The translations under genes and the position numbers were made by a program. Source: Tectiglobus sp965223355 (lineage in GTDB: Bacteria > Pseudomonadota > Alphaproteobacteria > Rhizobiales > Hyphomicrobiaceae). From it: 64,000 nucleotides of DNA. Below the pieces are notes generated by a model. That model had not been told where the DNA came from. It did no database searches and worked only from the letters and a program-made list of their open reading frames with translations. The stretch is from contig CBDCWE010000003.1 in NCBI GenBank assembly GCA_965223355.1, forward strand, positions 1,984,001 to 2,048,000, given 5' to 3'. This document shows positions 29,519 to 38,248 of the stretch, piece after piece (position 1 is the stretch's first letter; each line of letters opens with the position of its first letter).

Positions 29519-29592
29519 GGCCGTAAACTCATAAATCCGGACGCATTGGTATCGGTTAATTCGCTGCGCTGGCGGGCGCCAGGATAGAGACA

Positions 29593-30726
29593 ATGTCGAT
29601 TGAGCAACAGCTTTATGAGGACGCCGTCCGGTACGGTTTTGACGCGGTCGGAATCACGCGTCCTGAGGCGATTGCGCAGGCAGCACAACACTTGAGCGAA
29701 TTTGTCGAACTCGGCCGCCACGGCGAGATGACGTGGCTGGCCGACACCGTTGACCGGCGCGCCAATCCCCACAACCTTTGGCCCGACTGCCGGTCCGCCA
29801 TCCTGTTGGCCATCAGCTACGCGCCGCACAACGATCCCCTGCGCCGCTTGCGCGATCGTGATCGCGGAGTTATCGCCGCCTACGCCAAGGGCCGCGATTA
29901 TCACGACGTCATTAAGGGCCGGTTGAAACAGATCGCCGGCCGCTTGGCATCGCGGGCGAATGCCGACGTCAAGGTTTTTGTTGACACGGCGCCGTTGCTC
30001 GAAAAGCCGCTTGCCGCAACGGCGGGAATTGGCTGGCAGGGCAAGCACACCAATCTCGTCTCGCGCGAGCACGGCTCATGGCTGCTGTTGGGTGCAATTC
30101 TGACAACCGCCGAGCTGCAACCATCGTCCCCGACCGAGGATCATTGCGGCAGTTGCCGGCGCTGCCTCGATGTCTGTCCGACCGATGCGTTTCCCGCTCC
30201 CTACAAACTCGATGCGCGGCGTTGTATTTCCTATCTCACGATTGAGTTTGCCGGCACCATCCCGCGTATGTTTCGCTCGGCGATCGCGAACCGGATTTTC
30301 GGTTGCGATGATTGCCTCGCCGTTTGTCCGTGGAACAAGTTTGCGAGCGTGGCCCGCGAAACGAAGTTGCGTGCCCAGGCGCAAACCGATGATCCCGACC
30401 TGGCCGAACTTGCCAAACTGGACGATAAAGCGTTTCGCAAACGATTTGCCGGCACGCCGATCAAGCGGACCGGACGCGATCGGCTGGCGCGCAATGTACT
30501 GATCGCAATCGGCAATTCAGGCGACAAGCGCCTGTTGCCGGCGGCCGCCGCCAATCTCAATGACCGCTCGCCGCTGGTGCGCGCCATGGCGGTCTGGGCC
30601 ATCGCGCGCCTTATGGACGGCCACGAGTTTGCCGCACTGGCGCTCGAGTGCGCAGCAACGGAAACGGATCCACTGGTCCGCGATGAATGGCAATGGGCGA
30701 TGGCGCAAGCGAGGCAGAGACCATGA
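29593..30726 (+). CDS. queG: tRNA epoxyqueuosine reductase
   Basis: A 377-aa cobalamin- and 4Fe-4S-dependent enzyme for the last step of queuosine synthesis. The ferredoxin-like clusters are DHCGSCRRCLDVCPTDAF and IFGCDDCLAVCPWNKFA; LDARRCISYLTIE is the conserved linker. The C-terminal HEAT-like repeats (GNSGDKRLLPAAAANLNDR) bind tRNA. Its stop overlaps the next gene's ATG (ATGA), so the two are translationally coupled. The preceding bases contain half a repeat D. Confidence 0.96.
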   Translation: MSIEQQLYEDAVRYGFDAVGITRPEAIAQAAQHLSEFVELGRHGEMTWLADTVDRRANPHNLWPDCRSAILLAISYAPHNDPLRRLRDRDRGVIAAYAKGRDYHDVIKGRLKQIAGRLASRANADVKVFVDTAPLLEKPLAATAGIGWQGKHTNLVSREHGSWLLLGAILTTAELQPSSPTEDHCGSCRRCLDVCPTDAFPAPYKLDARRCISYLTIEFAGTIPRMFRSAIANRIFGCDDCLAVCPWNKFASVARETKLRAQAQTDDPDLAELAKLDDKAFRKRFAGTPIKRTGRDRLARNVLIAIGNSGDKRLLPAAAANLNDRSPLVRAMAVWAIARLMDGHEFAALALECAATETDPLVRDEWQWAMAQARQRP

Positions 30727-31586
30727 ACACGCTGCTCTGTTTCGGCTTTGGCTATAGCGCGGGCATCTTTGCCGAACGCTGCATTGCGGCTGGCTGGCGG
30801 GTGGTCGGCACGACGCGCAACGCGGCCCGAGCCGCGGCAATCAACGCAGCCGGTGTCGCGCCATTGGTCTTCGACGGGCGCGAAAGCGGAGCAGCGTTAA
30901 GAGAAGCGATCGCGACAGCCACGCATGTACTCGTGTCGATCGCGCCTGACGGCGACGGTGATCCGGTCTTGCGCTGTTGCAGGGCCGACATTGCCAACAG
31001 CGGTTGTCGTTGGATCGGCTACCTTTCGACCGTCGGCGTCTATGGCGATCACGCCGGTGCCTGGGTCGATGAAACGACGCCGCTCAAACCAACCTCGGAG
31101 CGCAGCAAGCGGCGCGTCGCGGCCGAACGCAGCTGGCTGACCTTTGCCGATCAGCACGACCTCGGCCTGCAAATCTTCCGCCTGTCGGGGATTTACGGAC
31201 CCGGGCGCAGCGCCATCGATAAAATCAGGGACGGGACCGCGCGGCGCCTGATCAAACCCGGTCAGGTTTTCAATCGCATTCACGTCGCTGATATCGCGGA
31301 AACGTTGTGGTGCGCCGTCAATCGCCCGCGTGTCACCGGCACGTTCAATGTTACCGACGATCTGCCCGCCCCGCCGCAGGACGTTGTGACGTTTGCCGCC
31401 GAGCTGCTCGGCGCTGAAGCGCCGCCGGAAATAGCCTTCGAAACAGCCGATCTTAGTGTCATGGCACGCAGCTTTTACAACGAAAACAAGCGTGTTGCGA
31501 ACGATAAAATCAAGGGCGAATTGGGCGTTAACTTGCATTATCCGACCTATCGCCAGGGCCTTGCCGCGATTGTGGCTGAAGCTTGA
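30723..31586 (+). CDS. NAD-dependent epimerase-like SDR (YeeZ-type)
   Basis: A 287-aa atypical extended SDR. It starts NTLLCFGFGYSAGIFAERC with a GxGYxG cofactor motif, followed by YLSTVGVYGDHAGAWVDETT and FRLSGIYGPGRSAIDKIR. The canonical YxxxK is replaced by ...SKRRVAAE, as in the YeeZ/YeeD group. Substrate unknown. It overlaps queG by 4 bases, so the two form an operon. Confidence 0.85.
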   Translation: MNTLLCFGFGYSAGIFAERCIAAGWRVVGTTRNAARAAAINAAGVAPLVFDGRESGAALREAIATATHVLVSIAPDGDGDPVLRCCRADIANSGCRWIGYLSTVGVYGDHAGAWVDETTPLKPTSERSKRRVAAERSWLTFADQHDLGLQIFRLSGIYGPGRSAIDKIRDGTARRLIKPGQVFNRIHVADIAETLWCAVNRPRVTGTFNVTDDLPAPPQDVVTFAAELLGAEAPPEIAFETADLSVMARSFYNENKRVANDKIKGELGVNLHYPTYRQGLAAIVAEA

Positions 31587-31774
31587 ACGAGATGCGGTCG
31601 TGCGTCGGCGGTGAGCGGTTCAGATTGTGTTCACAACCGCCGTGCAAGACTGATTTCGTCGGTGCGCGGTTGTTGCGCGGTTGTCGTTCGTGGCGCCGGG
31701 TATCGATTGGATTGGCCTTGATCATGTTCGCGTCGGGTGGGCTCACATCGCCCGCCCGTTGCCCCGGCCAGCTC

Positions 31775-31850
31775 AGGCCATGTTTCTCCGGGTGGCCGGG
31801 CGGGGCAGCGCGGTGGTTCGAGCCAGTGTCTGAAAGGCTATAGGCTTTTT
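31775..31850 (-). repeat. Repeat E copy
   Basis: ggccgggcggggcagcgcgg, then ttcgagcca and gaaaggctatagg. It matches copies near 17975, 35968, 39553 and 50170. It lies just upstream of the exported protein gene. Confidence 0.65.
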
Positions 31851-31853
31851 TCG

Positions 31854-32885
31854 ATGACCAATGAATTGCGTAGAGTTCGTTGTTTCGCCCTGTCGGCAAC
31901 GCTGTTGCTTGCTGTAAACGTAAACTCTGCCGCGGCCTCCTCGCAAAGCGCGGCCGAGGCTCTCGCACGGAAGTTTAGCGACGGACCGGCCGCGGAAGAA
32001 CGCGCGGCAAAGCGTGCAGCTCAGCAGCGCAAAGCACCGCAGGTATCAACATCGCGAGCCCCGCCGATGCAAGTCCGATCCAGTCCGGCGCAACCACAGG
32101 TTTGGCCGCAAGACGTCGACAGCAAGCAACGCCAGTCCGGCTGGAACCAACGCTTGGATGCTCTTGCGGACATGCTGCGCCGCACCCACCAGCAGCGCAA
32201 GTCAACACCTGGCCGCCGCAACATCGACGTCGGTGCGCGGCCGCCGCGGACGATCCGTTCCGAACGTCCGGTTGTTCGACCGGACCGCTCGGGGGCACAG
32301 GCTCAGCCAACAGTGCCGCAACCGAAATCCGGACGCATTGGTCGTGCGATCCGCACGGTCACCGTGCTGATGGTGATGCGCGCGCGCGAGAAGTGGCGAC
32401 ACCGGCCGGTTCGGCGGTCGATCGATCCGGTGCTCTGCGTTGGCGGCACGTGCTATATCAGCGCCGGCAGCAATCAGGCCTCGCGCGAAATGACACGCGC
32501 GGCAGCGCTTGGCCCTGTCAACTCCATTGGTCGGCGCGCGGGCGCCTGCCGTCGCATGCGCCACTGCGCCTTCCGCCAGGTTGATCTGGCGGCACAATCG
32601 GCAATGTTGCAACCGATCGATCTCGGCTGGCTCCGGCACGACCGCCGCGCAGCCGTTGAAGCGACGGCCGATACGACGTGTCAGCTGATCGCCGGGCGCT
32701 TGTCGTGTCGACGCGCGATCGAGACGTCGGACTACCGGCTCTGGATCGTGCCGGAATTCATTGCCGAAGCCGCCGGTCCCCAAGCATTGCGCCAAGCATT
32801 GCAAAGCGGTTTGAAAGCCGTGCAACAAAATGCGCTCTCAACTTTCGGAATCGATGCCATCACGCACATAACCCCGAACTACTAG
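31854..32885 (+). CDS. Exported hypothetical protein
   Basis: A 343-aa protein with an N-terminal signal (CFALSATLLLAVNVNSAAAS). A long basic, Pro/Gln/Arg-rich low-complexity region covers residues 40-165, and a more ordered C-terminal half has six Cys, including LCVGGTCYIS, RAGACRRMRHCAF and TTCQLIAGRLSCRR. These Cys pairs suggest periplasmic disulfides. I do not recognise the family. Stop TAG lies in CTAG followed by gtggtctcatc, which resembles a MITE end. Confidence 0.65.
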   Translation: MTNELRRVRCFALSATLLLAVNVNSAAASSQSAAEALARKFSDGPAAEERAAKRAAQQRKAPQVSTSRAPPMQVRSSPAQPQVWPQDVDSKQRQSGWNQRLDALADMLRRTHQQRKSTPGRRNIDVGARPPRTIRSERPVVRPDRSGAQAQPTVPQPKSGRIGRAIRTVTVLMVMRAREKWRHRPVRRSIDPVLCVGGTCYISAGSNQASREMTRAAALGPVNSIGRRAGACRRMRHCAFRQVDLAAQSAMLQPIDLGWLRHDRRAAVEATADTTCQLIAGRLSCRRAIETSDYRLWIVPEFIAEAAGPQALRQALQSGLKAVQQNALSTFGIDAITHITPNY

Positions 32886-33021
32886 TGGTCTCATCAAATA
32901 GGTACCATTGCATCGCACTTCATGGTGTGGTGCCGGCGTGGCCAAGGTACGGGATTTGCGATCGCGCGATGCGGCCGCGCAGGCCGAGGCACGATGCGCT
33001 GCATGATCGATGGATCCTCTG

Positions 33022-33187
33022 ATCAGGCCACGGGTTTCCAAAGGGCATCGCCCTTTGGCGGGATCGTTAAGGGCAGAGCCCTTAACATATCGCCGCGCTG
33101 CGGCGATCCTTGAGGGGCTGTCCGCCCCTCAAACACCCCGACCAGGGAATTATCCCCTGGACCCCGGACTTGTTCGGAGGTTCTCTA
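33022..33187 (+). repeat. Repeat A copy at the fmt stop codon
   Basis: It begins gggtttccaaagggcatcgc, continues through the aagggc, ggcgatcc, gaggggc and ccaggg hairpins, and ends gttcggaggttctc before TA 33186-33187. That TA forms the complement of the fmt TAG stop. Bases 32886-33021 hold no gene I recognise. Confidence 0.87.
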
Positions 33188-34126
33188 ACTGATTTGTTGA
33201 TCTTTTATCAGCTTGAAGCCGCGCAGAAACTCATCGCCCGCCATTGGCCTTTTGCCGGCGCGCTGCAACCGCACGAGGCGTACGGCGCCGTCGCCACAAG
33301 CGATCGTCAGGCGCGCATCGAGTATGGTGCCGGGCACAGTCCCGGCCGTCGACGCTTCGTCGATCAATTCCGAACGCAAGACCTTGATGCGCTCACTTTT
33401 GCCGGCGGCCGCGGCTTCGAACCAGGCACCTGGAAACGGCGACAGCCCGCGAATGTGGTTGTGAACGTCGCGAGCCGGGCGCGCGAACGCGATTTTCGCT
33501 TCAGATTTGTCGATCTTGGCAGCATATGTCACACCCGCTTCGGGTTGCGGCGTCTCAACGAGGCTGCCGCGCGCCAGCGCCGCCAATGCTCTGACCATCA
33601 GGCTGGCGCCAGTGCGGGCGAGCAGATCATGCAATTCGCCCGCCGTCACGTTGGCGCTGATCGGCACACGTTCTGCCAGGCAAATCGGACCGGTGTCGAG
33701 GCCGTCGTCCATGCGCATGACCATTGCCGCGGTTTCGGTATCGCCGGCCATGATGGCGCGCTGGATCGGCGCCGCACCGCGCCAGCGCGGCAGTTTCGAG
33801 GCGTGCAGGTTGAGGCAGCCGAAGCGCGGTGCCGCAAGGATCGGTTTGGGCAGGATCAGACCGTAGGCGACGATGACGGCAACATCTGCCCGGTGTGCTG
33901 CGAACTGAGCCTGAGCCGCAGCGGTCTTGAGGCCGGTGGGTGTCAGAACCGGGATGCCCGCTGCCTCGGCGTAGCCATGGACCGGTGATTTGTTCTCATC
34001 CAAGCCGCGCCCGGCCTTGCGCGGCGGTTGCGAATAGACCGCAACAACGTCGTGGCCGGCACCGAGGATTTCGGCCAGTGTCGGCACCGAGAAGTCGGGC
34101 GTGCCCATGAAGATGATGCGGAGCAT
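33185..34126 (-). CDS. fmt: Methionyl-tRNA formyltransferase
   Basis: A 313-aa Fmt. The N-terminus MLRIIFMGTPDFSVPTL is canonical; LNLHASKLPRWRGAAPIQRA carries the formyl-THF site (Asn, His), and MDDGLDTGPI the catalytic Asp. The C-terminal OB domain is complete. It formylates initiator Met-tRNA. It is usually next to def, but here def is 3.3 kb away. The TAG stop is supplied by a repeat A end. Confidence 0.96.
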   Translation of the reverse strand: MLRIIFMGTPDFSVPTLAEILGAGHDVVAVYSQPPRKAGRGLDENKSPVHGYAEAAGIPVLTPTGLKTAAAQAQFAAHRADVAVIVAYGLILPKPILAAPRFGCLNLHASKLPRWRGAAPIQRAIMAGDTETAAMVMRMDDGLDTGPICLAERVPISANVTAGELHDLLARTGASLMVRALAALARGSLVETPQPEAGVTYAAKIDKSEAKIAFARPARDVHNHIRGLSPFPGAWFEAAAAGKSERIKVLRSELIDEASTAGTVPGTILDARLTIACGDGAVRLVRLQRAGKRPMAGDEFLRGFKLIKDQQIS

Positions 34127-34164
34127 ATCTGGATCCTGCCATCCGTTGCTTTCTCCGCCGCCTT

Positions 34165-34935
34165 CTACATCGCCGAAATGCCGCCGTCGATGATGACTTC
34201 GGAACCGGTCATGAAGCTCGATTCATCGGAGGCGAGGAAAACGATCGGCCAGCCGACCTCTTCGGGCGTGCCGAGGCGGCCGAGCGGGACTTGGCGGCCG
34301 AGCTTCTGGTGCATGACCTCGTTGCCGAAGCGATCGCGGTACTTGTCGAGGATCGGCGTGTCGATAAAGGTCGGATGCACGGAGTTGCAGCGGATATTGT
34401 AGCCGGACTTGGCGCAATGCAGCGCGACCGACTTGGACAGCAGCCGGACACCGGCTTTTGCTGAGTTGTAGGCGGCCATATTCGCGCCGGCGATAATCCC
34501 GGAGATCGATGAGATATTGATGATCGAGCCGCCAATGTTGCCGGTGTGCTTTTTGATCTCTGCGACGCCATGTTTGCAGCCCATGAAGACGCCGTCGAGA
34601 TCGATGGCGTGGACCTTGCGCCACTCCTCCAACGCGATCTCCTCGACGGTTTTCGACAAGCCAATGCCTGCAGAATTGACCAGAACGTGGAGGCCACCAA
34701 AGCGATCTGATGCGCCAGCGATCGCTGCAATCCACTGTTCTTCGCTTGTCACGTCCAGTGCGATGACGTGCGCTGAATTGCCGAGCGGTTCTGCGACAGC
34801 GCGGCAGGCATCCTCGGCAATGTCGGTCAGGACGACCTTCGCGCCTTCCCTGACCATGAGCCTGGCCGCACAGGCGCCGAGACCCGATGCAGCACCTGTG
34901 ATCAATGCGACTTTGCCTTCGAGACGGCCAGCCAT
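34165..34935 (-). CDS. SDR-family oxidoreductase
   Basis: A 256-aa classical SDR: ITGAASGLGACAARLM cofactor motif, DVTSEEQW, LVNSAGIG, catalytic Ser in NISSISG, and YNSAKAGVRLL (YxxxK). It resembles 3-alpha/20-beta-hydroxysteroid and cyclopentanol dehydrogenases. Start ATG 34935 has GGAGAAG upstream. It is one of the genes lying between fmt and def. Confidence 0.9.
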   Translation of the reverse strand: MAGRLEGKVALITGAASGLGACAARLMVREGAKVVLTDIAEDACRAVAEPLGNSAHVIALDVTSEEQWIAAIAGASDRFGGLHVLVNSAGIGLSKTVEEIALEEWRKVHAIDLDGVFMGCKHGVAEIKKHTGNIGGSIINISSISGIIAGANMAAYNSAKAGVRLLSKSVALHCAKSGYNIRCNSVHPTFIDTPILDKYRDRFGNEVMHQKLGRQVPLGRLGTPEEVGWPIVFLASDESSFMTGSEVIIDGGISAM

Positions 34936-35124
34936 GAGCTTCTCCGGTTTGTTGCGATCATTGTTACGCGTTGAATTGTGCGTGACGTCGGCCGGATCGA
35001 CAAGTGGTCGCTTGGCCTGAACGCTCCATGAGCAACGCGCCAAGTTCACCATTGCGGTGCCAAGCGGAAAGTTGCGCTACACTCGGCCGTAAACTCATGA
35101 ATCCGAGCACAGGAGCAATGTTAC

Positions 35125-35913
35125 ATGGCACGACCTGACAACTGGGGCTGGAAGGCACGGATCGGGATGTTCATCGTCGCAAGCGAGGCGGTGCCGGAAG
35201 CAGAATGGTGGGCGATGATGCCGGAGGGCGTGTCGGTGCATGCCGCGCGCGTGGCCGCATCGACGCCGTGGGCGCGCTGGAGCGACGATCGTTGCGACGT
35301 CGCGCTTGAAGATGATCTGGCGCGCGGTGCGCAACACTTTGCGGCAATGCGGCTCGCAGCGGTTGTCATCGGTCATAGCTCCAGCAGCATTGTCGGCGGC
35401 AAGGGCTGGGATGACAGGGTCATCGCGCGGCTATCGGAGGCGATCGGCCAAGATACGCGCGTGACCACCAACGGACTGGATTGCCGGGCAGCATTGACCC
35501 ACCTCACCGTCAAGCGGCCGTTTCTGGTGTTTCCTGCCTGGTACAACGGCGCCACCGTCGAACAGGGTGTTCGGTATTTCGATGCGCACGGATTTTCGCC
35601 ATCGCGACATTTGCATTTCGATCCCGGGCCCTACTGGCGCAGCCTGCCGCCAGAGCGGCACTATCCCGAGGGGCTTGGTTTTGCGCAGGATGTGGAAGAG
35701 CTCTATCGGCAAATCCGCAGCCACTGCCCGAGCGATGCCGACGGCGTGCTGATCGTCGGCACCGGTGGGCGCTGTGTGGCCATCATCGAAGATCTTGAAC
35801 GCGATCTCGCCCGGCCGGTGATCACCGCCAACCAGGCGAGCCTATGGAACTGTCTGCGATTGTCGGGCGTCGCCGCCAAGGTCTCGGGCTATGGCAGGCT
35901 GCTGGCCGATTGA
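35125..35913 (+). CDS. Maleate isomerase / Asp-Glu racemase-like protein lacking both Cys
   Basis: A 262-aa homologue of maleate cis-trans isomerase and arylmalonate decarboxylase. Family segments include RIGMFIVASEAVPEAEWWAM, PVITANQASLW and the paired half-domains. The two catalytic Cys positions read GHSSSS (normally ACTSGS) and VGTGGRC (normally SCTGLR), so both nucleophiles appear replaced. It may have a changed mechanism or a binding role. Repeat D sits directly upstream; RBS AGGAG. Confidence 0.78.
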   Translation: MARPDNWGWKARIGMFIVASEAVPEAEWWAMMPEGVSVHAARVAASTPWARWSDDRCDVALEDDLARGAQHFAAMRLAAVVIGHSSSSIVGGKGWDDRVIARLSEAIGQDTRVTTNGLDCRAALTHLTVKRPFLVFPAWYNGATVEQGVRYFDAHGFSPSRHLHFDPGPYWRSLPPERHYPEGLGFAQDVEELYRQIRSHCPSDADGVLIVGTGGRCVAIIEDLERDLARPVITANQASLWNCLRLSGVAAKVSGYGRLLAD

Positions 35914-36230
35914 CAATTGTTTGGTGTTGCGTCGGTGACGGAGCCGAAATTCACTTTGGCACCTGTCAAACTTGGCTCGAACCATCCCGCCGCCCCGCCC
36001 GGCCACCCCAAACCCATGATCTGATGGCGGGCAGACGGTGTGGACCCGCTTGATGAGCGGCAATGATCTCGGAAACCTCCGATCAAGTCGCGGGTTTCTT
36101 AGAGGGTAATACCAGCCCGCATAAATATCGATCCGTTTCACCGGAGCGATTTTTGTGCGCCGGCTGTGTTGGGCACCGCTTGCGGTTCATGCACCATAAG
36201 CACAGCGAACTTGGCACCGTCTGCAATCTT
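35914..36230. repeat. Intergenic repeats E and F
   Basis: There is no gene here. 35968-36025 is repeat E (ttggctcgaaccatcccg). 36104-36200 is a long repeat F copy starting taataccagcccgcataaat, followed by gagcgatttttgtg. Confidence 0.65.
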
Positions 36231-37340
36231 AACTCGGCGTCACCCCGGCGCGCGTCGCCGGGGCCCATCGTCCGACAAGCGCCGCGCCTGTGGGACGATG
36301 GATACCGGCAACCCGTGCCGGTATGACATCGTTGATGTTGATCACTCGACCAGCGGTCGTGTGCGCCAATTCTTGAGCTGGGCTGGTATCAACTCGGCGT
36401 CACCCCGGCGCTTGTCGCCGGGGCCCATCGCCCGACACATGCCGCGCCTGTGGGACGATGGATACCGGCAACAGGTGCCGGTATGACATCTTTGATGTTG
36501 ATCGCCCAATCAGCGGTCGTGTGCGCCAATTCTTAAGCCGGGCTGGTACTACCTCGGCGTCACCCCGGCGCTCGTCGCCGGGGCCCATCGCCCGACAAGC
36601 GCCGCGCCTGTGGGACGACGGGTACCGGCAACACGTGCCGGCATGACATCTTTGATGTTGATCACTCGACCAGCGGTCGTGTGCGCCAATTCTTAAGCCG
36701 GGCTGGTACGACCTCGGCGTCACCCCGGCGCTCGTCGCCGGGGCCCATCGCCCGACACATGCCGCGCCTGTGGGACGATGGATACCGGCAACAGGTGCCG
36801 GTATGACATCTTTGATGTTGATCGCCCAATCAGCGGTCGTGTGCGCCAATTCTTAAGCCGGGCTGGTACTACCTCGGCGTCACCCCGGCGCTTGTCGCCG
36901 GGGCCTCTCGTCCGACAAGCGCCGCGCCTGTGGGACGATGGATACCGGCAACCCGTTCCGGTATGACATCGTTGATGTTGATCACTCGATCAGCAGTCGT
37001 GTGTGTCAATTCTTAAGCGGGGGCTGGTATTAACTCGGCGTCACCCCGGCGCTTGTCGCCGGGGCCCATCGCCCGACAAGCGCCGTGCCTGTGGGACGAT
37101 GGGTGGCGGCAACCCGTGCCGGTATGACATCTTTGATGTTGATCACTCGACCAGCGGCCGTGTGCGCCGATTCTTGAGCGGGGCTAATATTAACTCGGCG
37201 TCAGCCCGGCGCGCGTCGCCGGGGCCCATCGTCCGACAAACGCCGCGCCTGTCGGACGATGGATACCGGCAACCCGTGGCGGCATGACATCTTCGATGTT
37301 GATCTCTCGATCAGCGCGTGCGCGCCAATTCTTAAGCGGG
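36231..37340 (+). repeat. Tandem array, seven 160-bp units
   Basis: Units begin with ctcggcgtcaccccggcg-type sequence at 36231, 36391, 36551, 36711, 36871, 37032 and 37192. Spacing is 160 bp with one 161-bp step. Each unit carries two hairpins (ccccggcg...cgccgggg, and ccggcaac...gtgccgg) and a spacer gatgttgatcactcgaccag. The spacing is not a multiple of three, so the ORFs in it are not protein repeats. A degraded repeat A follows at 37355-37412. Confidence 0.95.
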
Positions 37341-37419
37341 GCGGTATTACGGCCGTTGGCGGGATCGTAAAGGGCGCAGCCCTCGGCCTATCGCCGCAAC
37401 GCGGTGATCAAGTTGACAT

Positions 37420-37929
37420 TTAGGCCCGGGCCATCTTTTTGAATTTGCGTATGACCATGTCGCGCTTGAGACGGGACATGAAATCGATAATCAGCTTGCC
37501 GTCGAGATGATCGATCTCGTGCTGAACGGCGGTGGCGAGGAGGCCGTCAGCCTTGAGTTCCTGTTGCGCGCCCTGGCGGTCGACGTATCTAACAACGACG
37601 CCGGCCGGGCGCTCGATCTCGACGCGGATTTCGGGCAGTGAAAGACAGCCTTCCTCGTATATGCGGGTCTCCTCGCTCCTGGCGACGATCTCGGGATTGA
37701 TCATGGAGATCGGGTTCGGCGCTTCGGTTTCGTGATCCGCGACGTCGAGCACCAGAATGCGTTTCGGTACGGCGACCTGGATGCCCGCGAGACCAATGCC
37801 GGGGGCCTCGTACATGGTCTCGAGCATGTCGTCGAGCAGCGCGCGCAGGTCGTCGTCAACGCGTTCGACAGGTTCGGAAACCTGGCGCAGAACCGGATCC
37901 GGAAGCGTGACAATATCGAGCTTGGCCAT
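37420..37929 (-). CDS. def: Peptide deformylase
   Basis: A 169-aa metallo-deformylase with all three motifs: GIGLAGIQVAVP (GxGxAxxQ), EEGCLSLPEI (metal Cys) and QHEIDHLDGKL (two His and the catalytic Glu). It removes the N-formyl group from nascent proteins. Start ATG 37929. It is on the same strand as fmt but separated by 3.3 kb of inserted genes and repeats. Confidence 0.97.
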   Translation of the reverse strand: MAKLDIVTLPDPVLRQVSEPVERVDDDLRALLDDMLETMYEAPGIGLAGIQVAVPKRILVLDVADHETEAPNPISMINPEIVARSEETRIYEEGCLSLPEIRVEIERPAGVVVRYVDRQGAQQELKADGLLATAVQHEIDHLDGKLIIDFMSRLKRDMVIRKFKKMARA

Positions 37930-38055
37930 GGTCCGGAGATAGGCGACGGGCCGAGCCAGGTCAATTGAGGCAAACCGCTGCTGGTGAATGGGATGGGATC
38001 AATGCGAACGCAACCGAGATCAACGGCGATTGTCAGCTGGCCGAGGTCTTTCCTT

Positions 38056-38223
38056 TCAGCCGCGCACATTGCGCGTCAACCAAAGCACGCCGCCCCCGAG
38101 GATCACGGCGCCAATGACGGCGCCGGGCAACACCGAGCCCGGCCATATCAGTTCGCCCAGCCAGCTGCCGAGCACAAAGCTGACGACGAGGGCGATGCTG
38201 ATCACCACGGGGCGAACGATCAT
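38056..38223 (-). CDS. Small membrane protein (55 aa)
   Basis: ATG 38223 opens a 55-aa frame, too short for many gene callers. It has two hydrophobic helices, VVISIALVVSFVLGSWLGEL and LPGAVIGAVILGGGVLWLT, joined by IWPGSV and ending RNVRG. GGAGCGG lies upstream and it follows nudC by 25 bp on the same strand. The composition is strongly protein-like. Function unknown; probably an inner-membrane accessory or remnant transporter. Confidence 0.6.
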   Translation of the reverse strand: MIVRPVVISIALVVSFVLGSWLGELIWPGSVLPGAVIGAVILGGGVLWLTRNVRG

Positions 38224-38248
38224 CTCTGGCCGCTCCGCACGGTGATGA

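Noticed and set aside
36458..37287. Repeated about 62-aa ORFs in the tandem array (DGYRQ.VPA type)
   Set aside because: They arise from the 160-bp repeat; the period is not a multiple of three and there is no ribosome site or protein family, so they are not genes.
36231..37340. CRISPR-like array
   Set aside because: Units are 160 bp, spacers are not unique, and no cas genes are present.
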